A stretch of 64,000 bases of DNA from Methylocystaceae bacterium (GTDB lineage Bacteria > Pseudomonadota > Alphaproteobacteria > Rhizobiales > Beijerinckiaceae): positions 1 to 64,000 of the forward strand of contig WSXZ01000015.1 in the NCBI GenBank assembly GCA_009773555.1, read 5' to 3'. The notes beneath the pieces were generated by a model. The model was not told where the DNA came from. It searched no databases and saw only the letters and a program-made list of their open reading frames with translations. A program made the position numbers and the translations under genes. Positions 61,136-64,000 of the stretch are shown piece after piece (position 1 is the first letter of the stretch; every line of letters starts with the position of its first letter).

Positions 61136-61639
61136 CTAGGGCATGCTCGCCGCGCGCAGATCAGAAAGCGTCGCCATGAGCGTCAAGGGTTCGAATGGCG
61201 AAGGCTCGAAGCCCACCGCCAGATAGAAGGCGGCGGCCTCAGCGGATATGGCGTGGACCATTACGCCTCTGATTCCGATCGTCTCGGCTGCGTGGATAAC
61301 GCGCTGGGCGGCGTCGCGGATGAGCGCGCGACCAAGACCCTGGTTCTGACGTGTGCGATCGATCGCCAATCGGCCAAGCACCGCCACCGGAACAGGATCG
61401 GGCATATTGCGCCGAAGCCTTGGCGACGCCGCGATAACTGCGACCGCTCCGGCGGCGAGCGCATAATAGGCGACAACGCGAGAACCCTCGCAGACGACGT
61501 ATGTTCGGGATGCGCCGCTCGCCTGATTAGCGCGGGCGCGGCGTTTGAGCCAGTCGTCGAGAGCGGAAACGCCGCAGTCGAAAGCGGAGAGTTCATCGGC
61601 GTCGGATATCGGGCGAGGTGGACTGGGCTTCACTCCCAC
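61136..61639 (-). CDS. GNAT-family acetyltransferase toxin (TacT-like)
   Basis: 167 residues. The acetyl-CoA loop is RLAIDRTRQNQGLGRALIRD; AFDCGVSALDDWLKRRA at the N-terminus and YLAVGFEPSPFEPLTL at the C-terminus with the catalytic Tyr (AFYLAVGF) match TacT toxins, which acetylate aminoacyl-tRNA and stop translation. The start is GTG at 61639, within the antitoxin gene (10-base overlap). Paired with a DUF1778 antitoxin, which makes the toxin assignment firm at family level. Confidence 0.88.
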   Translation of the reverse strand: MGVKPSPPRPISDADELSAFDCGVSALDDWLKRRARANQASGASRTYVVCEGSRVVAYYALAAGAVAVIAASPRLRRNMPDPVPVAVLGRLAIDRTRQNQGLGRALIRDAAQRVIHAAETIGIRGVMVHAISAEAAAFYLAVGFEPSPFEPLTLMATLSDLRAASMP

Positions 61640-61911
61640 GGCGCTTTGGTCGTCATCATGCGCCGCAACTTCTCGTTCGGCGCGGGCGCCGCATCGAGGC
61701 GTTCGACGAAGCGCGCATAGTCTTCCGGACTGACATTGAACAGCGTGCGATCCAGCAACGCGTCTTGGGCGGCGCGGCGGCCGGCGTCGAGCAGAAAATC
61801 CGTGCGCGTCTTGCCGAGAAGCGTCGCGGCGCGCGCGATGAGTTCCCGGTCCTCAGGCTTAACGCGGAGATTGAGCGTCTCACGCTTCGCATCAGATCGG
61901 TTGGCCGCCAT
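61630..61911 (-). CDS. DUF1778 ribbon-helix-helix antitoxin (TacA-like)
   Basis: 93 residues from ATG 61911, which has a GGAG ribosome site; an upstream ATG at 61947 is less likely. The N-terminal ribbon-helix-helix (RETLNLRVKPEDRELIARAA, then LLGKTRTDFLL) binds DNA; the C-terminal NVSPEDYARFVERLDAAPAP wraps the toxin. First gene of a two-gene operon with the GNAT toxin. Confidence 0.88.
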   Translation of the reverse strand: MAANRSDAKRETLNLRVKPEDRELIARAATLLGKTRTDFLLDAGRRAAQDALLDRTLFNVSPEDYARFVERLDAAPAPNEKLRRMMTTKAPWE

Positions 61912-62041
61912 GACGGTTTTCTCCAGCAATTCATTTACTTTTAGCATGACGTAACGACGATGTCATTACCGGCACAAGCCGGGGACGCGCTCGGCGTTAT
62001 GATGGGCTCTCAAACAAATCGTCCTGCAAAAGAGGCTCCTC

Positions 62042-62188
62042 ATGTCCCCTTTTTCCGATCGACTGTTCATCCGACTCGGCGACTTTTTCGAAGGCGCCGC
62101 CGAAGGACGCTACGCCATCGGCGCGCTGACCTTTACGGTTGCCTTGGTTGTCGTCATCGCCGCCGTCGTCTATTTCCGGAGCGCTTGA
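62042..62188 (+). CDS. Small single-pass membrane protein, function unknown
   Basis: A 48-residue product starting [20 protein letters not shown], then [11 protein letters not shown], a 15-residue hydrophobic segment ([11 protein letters not shown]) and a short end YFRSA. An AGAGG ribosome site lies 9 bases before the ATG. The N-terminus is amphipathic with several Phe. The hydrophobic stretch is long enough for one membrane pass. It lies 58 bases before ispG on the same strand. Too short for reliable family assignment. Confidence 0.55.
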   Translation: MSPFSDRLFIRLGDFFEGAAEGRYAIGALTFTVALVVVIAAVVYFRSA

Positions 62189-62246
62189 CCTTGCGGCCGT
62201 TACGGGCGACCTATCGGCGTCCGCAACGACCGCCGAAACGCCCCCC

Positions 62247-63545
62247 ATGAACGAAGCCGCATCAGAGACCTGTCTGCCCGACCCCGTCGCCGCCGAACCT
62301 GCGCCCCGCCGGCGCACATGCGCGGTGACCGTTGGCGCGGGCCCCGCCGCGGTCATCGTCGGCGGCGGCGCGCCGGTCGTCGTTCAGTCCATGACCAACA
62401 CCGATACGGCGGACGTCGAAGCGACCGTGACGCAGGTTCTGGCGCTGGCGCAGCAGGGCTCGGAACTGGTGCGCATCACCGTCGATCGCGACGAGGCGGC
62501 GGCGGCCGTGCCGTATATTTTCGAAAAGCTCGCCCAGAAGGGATGCCACGTCCCGCTGGTCGGCGACTTCCATTACATCGGCCACAAGCTGCTCGCCGAT
62601 CATCCCGCCTGCGGCGAGGCGCTCGCCAAATACCGGATCAATCCGGGCAATGTCGGCTTCAAGGAAAAGAAGGACAAGCAGTTCGCCTCGATCGTCGAAC
62701 TTGCCGCCAAGCACGGCAAGGCGGTGCGGATCGGCGCCAATTGGGGCTCGCTCGATCAGGAGCTGCTCACCTATCTGATGGACGTCAACGCCGCTTCCGA
62801 CAGGCCGCTCGACGCGCGCGCCGTGATGCGCGAGGCGCTGACCCGTTCGGCGCTGATGTCGGCGAAGCGCGCCGAGGAGATCGGCCTCGCGAAGGACCGC
62901 ATCGTCATTTCGGCGAAGGTCTCGGCGGTGCAGGATCTCATCGCCTGCTACCGGATGCTCGCGCAGCGCAGCGACTATGCGCTGCATCTTGGCCTCACCG
63001 AGGCCGGCATGGGATCGAAGGGCGTCGTCGCGTCCTCGGCCGCGCTCGGCGTGCTGCTGCAGGACGGCATCGGCGACACGATCCGCGTGTCGCTGACGCC
63101 GGAGCCCGGCGGCGACCGCGCGCTCGAAGTGCGCGTCGCCCAGGAAATTCTGCAGACCATGGGCTTTCGCACCTTCGTGCCGCTCGTCGCGGCCTGCCCC
63201 GGGTGCGGGCGCACCACTTCGACCGTGTTTCAGGAACTCGCCCGCGACATCCAAGCGCATATCCGCGAGCGGATGGCGGCCTGGCGCGCGCAATATCCAG
63301 GCGTCGAGACGCTCAATGTGGCGGTGATGGGCTGCATCGTGAACGGTCCCGGCGAGTCGAAACACGCCGACATCGGCATTTCGCTGCCCGGCACGGGGGA
63401 GACTCCGTCCGCGCCCGTCTTCATCGACGGCAAGAAGGCGATGACGCTGCGCGGCGAAGGCATCGCCGAGGAATTCACCCGCATCGTCGATGATTACATC
63501 GTGCGCCGCTTTGGCGGCGGCGCGAAGGGCGAAGCGGCGGAGTAA
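62247..63545 (+). CDS. ispG: 4-hydroxy-3-methylbut-2-enyl-diphosphate synthase
   Basis: A [4Fe-4S] enzyme of the MEP pathway, 432 residues from ATG 62247; an upstream frame from 62139 overlaps the small membrane protein and is rejected. The N-terminal TIM barrel starts with [20 protein letters not shown], and the cluster Cys residues are in [16 protein letters not shown] and [20 protein letters not shown]. Works downstream of Dxs (29899-31827). Palindromic repeats follow the stop codon. Confidence 0.97.
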   Translation: MNEAASETCLPDPVAAEPAPRRRTCAVTVGAGPAAVIVGGGAPVVVQSMTNTDTADVEATVTQVLALAQQGSELVRITVDRDEAAAAVPYIFEKLAQKGCHVPLVGDFHYIGHKLLADHPACGEALAKYRINPGNVGFKEKKDKQFASIVELAAKHGKAVRIGANWGSLDQELLTYLMDVNAASDRPLDARAVMREALTRSALMSAKRAEEIGLAKDRIVISAKVSAVQDLIACYRMLAQRSDYALHLGLTEAGMGSKGVVASSAALGVLLQDGIGDTIRVSLTPEPGGDRALEVRVAQEILQTMGFRTFVPLVAACPGCGRTTSTVFQELARDIQAHIRERMAAWRAQYPGVETLNVAVMGCIVNGPGESKHADIGISLPGTGETPSAPVFIDGKKAMTLRGEGIAEEFTRIVDDYIVRRFGGGAKGEAAE

Positions 63546-63574
63546 GCTACGCCGTCGTCTCTCGCGCGCGTCAT

Positions 63575-63593
63575 GGCCGGGCTTGTCCCGGCC
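63575..63593. repeat. REP-type palindrome (family A, copy 2)
   Basis: GGCCGGG (63575-63581), loop CTTGT, CCCGGCC (63587-63593), flanked by CAT and ATC. It is the reverse orientation of the element at 20288 and lies 30 bases after ispG. Confidence 0.8.
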
Positions 63594-63623
63594 ATCCATG
63601 CAAGAAGCGCGATGACGACGTGG

Positions 63624-63646
63624 ATGCCCGCGACAAGCGCGGGCAT
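63624..63646. repeat. REP-type palindrome (family A variant, copy 3)
   Basis: ATGCCCGCG (63624-63632), loop ACAAG, CGCGGGCAT (63638-63646), a nine-base perfect stem. It keeps the ACAAG loop of the 20288 element but has a changed stem, with pairing preserved. Together with copy 2 it forms a tandem pair in the gap between convergent genes. Confidence 0.75.
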
Positions 63647-63659
63647 GACGCGCGAAATG

Positions 63660-64000
63660 TCAAAGCTGCGCGCCGTTGGACGCCGATTCCAGCGCCTCCG
63701 CGGCCCTTCGCAGATCGCGCCAGGCGGCGGGCTTCAGCGCCGCGCTTTTCAGCATCGCCTCGAGACTCGAAAACACGAAGGCGCGCGCGACATGCGCGCC
63801 GCAGCGCGCTTCAAACGCCTTGCCGCGCAGCTTTCCCACCGGCTCGTTCGTCGTCAGCATGATCCGCGCCGGCGCTTCCCCGAAAATCAGCAGAACGTCC
63901 GGCCGCGCCAATTCGACCCGGCGTCGCGCGAAGGGCGCGAAGATCCCCGCTTCATGTGGGGATAGCGCGCGATCGCCGGGCGGGCGCCAGGGCGAAACAT
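63660..64000 (-). CDS. Uracil-DNA glycosylase, type 4/5 family (C-terminal part)
   Basis: The gene enters from the right edge and ends at 63660, leaving about 113 codons. Visible blocks are PPGDRALSPHEAGIFAPFAR, RRVELARPDVLLIFGEAPA and EPVGKLRGKAFEA, the pattern of iron-sulfur uracil-DNA glycosylases (the RPPGDR block and the later Cys-rich ligand region). The Cys of FEARCGAH may correspond to a cluster ligand, but the N-terminal half is outside the window, so the type cannot be fixed. It removes uracil from DNA in base excision repair. Converges on ispG. Confidence 0.75.
   Translation of the reverse strand, partial: VSPWRPPGDRALSPHEAGIFAPFARRRVELARPDVLLIFGEAPARIMLTTNEPVGKLRGKAFEARCGAHVARAFVFSSLEAMLKSAALKPAAWRDLRRAAEALESASNGAQL

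Noticed and set aside
62262..63599. Minus-strand frame of 445 codons over ispG
   Set aside because: ispG on the plus strand has all family motifs; the antisense product is His/Arg/Ala-rich with no family resemblance.
1..64000. CRISPR array, prophage or insertion sequence
   Set aside because: No regularly spaced repeats, phage structural genes, integrase or transposase were found; the repeats present are dispersed palindromes.

Overview
The window looks like chromosomal DNA of a GC-rich alphaproteobacterium of the order Hyphomicrobiales (Rhizobiales), most likely a type II methanotroph of the Methylocystis/Methylosinus kind. The evidence is the rhizobial gene order (argD-argF-hslO, irr next to fabA-fabB-fabI, pstSCAB-phoU-phoB with a separate phoR, def-fmt near truA), the cell-cycle regulator GcrA with GANTC sites, and a 16-Cys cytosolic copper-storage (Csp) protein of a type first characterised in Methylosinus. 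The order is well supported. The genus is an inference.

Layout. 1-1960: edge fragment, small exported protein, tRNA-Ser(CGA), VapBC-like toxin-antitoxin pair. 1961-9797 (minus): prfB with an intact programmed +1 frameshift, a ZntB/CorA transporter, a PLP decarboxylase, a FAH-family hydrolase, hslO, argF and argD, preceded by a leader terminator. 10211-18273: gcrA, then the phosphate-starvation locus on the minus strand, with a Pho box in front of pstS and a YbhN-like membrane protein overlapping phoR. 18586-22827: Csp, cytochrome c, fabI, fabB, fabA, irr. 22927-34439: HWE kinase and response regulator, dehydrogenase, Usp, hisS, GIY-YIG-like protein, dxs, L,D-transpeptidase, lptM-like lipoprotein, lysA. 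34555-45154: cupin, nucleotide-sugar epimerase, cytochrome b plus molybdopterin oxidoreductase, two tandem paralogous mini-proteins, truA, an MNT/HEPN pair, fmt, def, lemA, an M48 protease, flavodoxin plus a DUF2023-like protein. 45181-54853: a frameshifted hydrolase, Sel1-repeat protein, second thiE-like gene, argH, tlpA, peroxiredoxin, a broken pgk, gap, DUF4164, zapA. 54850-62188: GST, coiled-coil exported protein, TPP riboswitch with thiO-thiS-thiG-thiE running into an AmpD-like amidase and an SDR, VOC protein, TacAT-like pair. 62042-64000: small membrane protein, ispG, REP elements and the C-terminal part of a uracil-DNA glycosylase cut by the right edge.

The genes are mostly core metabolism: arginine (argD, F, H), isoprenoids (dxs, ispG), fatty acids, thiamine, lysine, translation start and stop, and phosphate uptake. 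Between them sit small accessory items: three toxin-antitoxin-like pairs and several families of palindromic repeats. One is a two-hairpin element of about 107 bp found twice, each time between convergent genes. Another REP element is translated as the N-terminus of a secreted protein.

The most noteworthy points are: an out-of-frame deletion that breaks pgk, with similar short deletions in a hydrolase and in phoR; the mini-protein pair whose leader is better conserved than its mature part; the terminator and Arg-containing leader ORF before argD; the flavodoxin/DUF2023 module behind an AT-rich control region; and the MNT/HEPN module sitting between fmt and truA. No CRISPR array, prophage or insertion sequence was seen.
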